Translations under genes and position numbers: made by a program
The notes under the pieces: generated by a model
Seen by the model: the letters and a program-made list of their open reading frames with translations, nothing else
Databases searched by the model: none
Told to the model about the DNA's origin: nothing
Assembly (NCBI GenBank): GCA_001567485.1
Contig: JZRA01000058.1
Span: forward strand, 1 to 34,156
DNA from: Chloroflexi bacterium OLB13
GTDB taxonomy: Bacteria; Chloroflexota; Anaerolineae; Aggregatilineales; Phototrophicaceae
DNA length: 34,156 bases
Direction: 5' to 3'
Part shown: positions 33,002 through 34,156 of the stretch, piece by piece
How positions within the stretch are numbered: position 1 is the first letter of the stretch
Layout of the letters: each line of letters opens with the position of its first letter

Positions 33002-34156
33002 TTATTCGTCCGGGAGCGCTATTGGAGTCGGCACAGGAGTAGCAGCGACAATGCCGAACAGGTTGTCCGGCTCAAGGAAGCACAGGATGCCTTCGACTAC
33101 GCCGCGCGCCAGCACGTCTTGGCGGTTGACCAGCGAGTCGCGGTCGGCGCGCATGAACCCGAGTTCGATGATGGCCGCCGGCGTCAGCGGGTGGATTTCA
33201 CGGAAGGAATGATAATCGGTCATGTGGCCGGTAACGCCGGTGCGCCACCCTAACCCGGTCACCGCGCCATAGAGAGTCCCCAGACATTCGGCGAGACGGC
33301 TGTCAGGGCCGCCAATCGGCTTGGCCTCCGCTTTGGCGACCAGAAAGCCGCTGATGACTTCGCCGAAATCCTTGCATGTGTTGCTGTGGATGCTGACCAG
33401 CGCCGCGCCTTGAAAGTCCTGCAAACGCGGGTCGAATTCATCCAACAGCAGCACACTGTACCCGCGCTGACGGAGCGCCAGCACAACCTGCGACGCCACG
33501 GCGAAATTGATGTCGTTCTCGCGCAAGCCGTCGTCGCAAACCGCGCCCGGATCGTAGCTGGATTCCTGCCCCGGCCCGCGATGTCCGCTGACGATCCCGA
33601 TCGTGCGCGCCCAGTTGGGCGTCGGTGCGACGGTCGGCGTCGGCGTGGGGTGGTCGGCATACACCACCGCGGCGATGCTGCGCCGCATGTCCGGGCTTAA
33701 AAAGTCGGCGGACGTGAACCAGCTCAGGATCGTCGCCATCAGGCCGGCGGCGAAGCTGGTGACCAGCAGCGCGCGGATGACTCCGCCCAGCACGCCGACC
33801 CTGCGCGCTTGACGCGCCGCCTGACGCTTCTTCACGCGGCGAATACGCTCGGCCTCAAGCGCCGCGGCCTTCATCCGTTCCTCATCGGTGAGCGGACGCG
33901 CGGCCGGCTGTGCGTATACCGGCGCGGGCACTTGCGGTTCTGGTACCAGAATGCGCTGGCCGGGAACGACATCCTGCGGCGGCGCAGCCGGTGGCGACTC
34001 GGGTTGCTCAGGCGGAGTGAACGGCGGCGCGTGGGGCTTACGCGGCTCGCTTGGCGGGCGGTGCGGCGTGCTCGGCGGCCGGTCGACCGGTGGAGGCGGC
34101 AGCGGGGCGTCGTCTGTCGAAGAAGGTCGGCGGATCGGCTGGAGGCGGCACGCCGG
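33002..34156 (-). CDS. N-acetylmuramoyl-L-alanine amidase (Amidase_3), membrane-anchored, 5' end outside the window
   Basis: The C-terminal 384 residues of a zinc amidase that cleaves peptide stems from peptidoglycan. The frame is open to the window edge, so a GTG at 33931 is probably internal. The visible N-terminal ~75 residues are Pro-rich and disordered (VVPGQRILVPEPQVPAPVYA). A basic stretch (RRVKKRQAARQARR) is followed by one membrane helix (ALLVTSFAAGLMATILSWF), a Thr/Pro linker (HPTPTPTVAPTPNW) and the catalytic domain: GHRG with the first zinc His, RENDINF with the Glu ligand, VSIHSN with the second His, and IIELGFM with the catalytic Glu. The arrangement places the enzyme outside the membrane and a long tail inside. 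Two small genes follow within a few bases. Confidence 0.9.
   Translation of the reverse strand, partial: PACRLQPIRRPSSTDDAPLPPPPVDRPPSTPHRPPSEPRKPHAPPFTPPEQPESPPAAPPQDVVPGQRILVPEPQVPAPVYAQPAARPLTDEERMKAAALEAERIRRVKKRQAARQARRVGVLGGVIRALLVTSFAAGLMATILSWFTSADFLSPDMRRSIAAVVYADHPTPTPTVAPTPNWARTIGIVSGHRGPGQESSYDPGAVCDDGLRENDINFAVASQVVLALRQRGYSVLLLDEFDPRLQDFQGAALVSIHSNTCKDFGEVISGFLVAKAEAKPIGGPDSRLAECLGTLYGAVTGLGWRTGVTGHMTDYHSFREIHPLTPAAIIELGFMRADRDSLVNRQDVLARGVVEGILCFLEPDNLFGIVAATPVPTPIALPDE

Noticed and set aside
34050..34156. Possible further frameshift in the Pro-rich start of the amidase
   Set aside because: The chosen frame stays open and Pro-rich to the edge; low complexity makes other frames look equally plausible, so no judgement is possible.

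Overview
The window looks like chromosomal DNA from a high-GC bacterium, most probably a member of the Chloroflexota (Anaerolineae-like). The pointers are Thr/Pro-rich low-complexity linkers in secreted proteins, a eukaryotic-type Ser/Thr kinase fused to a polytopic membrane domain, a very large exported protein with a Flp-pilin head, a PQQ-propeller lipoprotein inside the rpmH-yidC-jag cluster, and several small proteins of unknown family. The phylum is an inference from gene content. I see no rRNA, tRNA, CRISPR array, transposase or phage gene.

Layout. 2-580: 3' part of a ribokinase-like sugar kinase. 681-3662: membrane Ser/Thr kinase. 9317 down to 3773 (minus strand): one compact operon reading rpmH, rnpA, yidD, PQQ-propeller lipoprotein, yidC, jag, PfkB kinase, HAD phosphatase/mutase. 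Its start faces a divergent promoter at 9476-9504. That promoter drives a five-gene plus-strand operon (9622-13933): three proteins of unknown function, then purU and an M42 aminopeptidase, the last joints being ATGA overlaps. 16913 down to 13930 (minus): an exported protein whose C-terminal DsbA-like thioredoxin domain is split off by a frameshift. 17219-17695: hsp20, preceded by three 22-bp-spaced direct repeats. 17943-20128: exported beta-propeller/SH3 protein, frameshifted, ending at a strong terminator. 22850 down to 20364: PAS histidine kinase with a ribbon-helix-helix-like head, and a small unknown protein. 27626 down to 23007: 1539-residue Flp-pilin-headed surface protein. 27807-28451: methyltransferase. 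30717 down to 28656: an iolE-like/iolG-like inositol-catabolism pair, iolE frameshifted. 30871-31779: LytR-CpsA-Psr protein. 34156 down to 31786: cell-wall amidase, monothiol glutaredoxin-like protein and a VOC-GNAT fusion.

Themes. The central operon joins ribosome/RNase P biogenesis (rpmH, rnpA) to membrane-protein insertion (yidD, yidC, jag). Envelope building is a second theme (LCP protein, amidase, propeller and SH3 exported proteins, pilin-like protein, DsbA-like domain). Four genes are interrupted by single-base frameshifts whose repair gives a full-length family member: jag, the thioredoxin fusion, the SH3 protein and iolE. Four in 34 kb suggests indel errors in the assembly, although real mutations cannot be excluded. 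The least explained parts are the three-gene unknown cassette at 9622-12099, the giant pilin-headed protein and the repeats upstream of hsp20.
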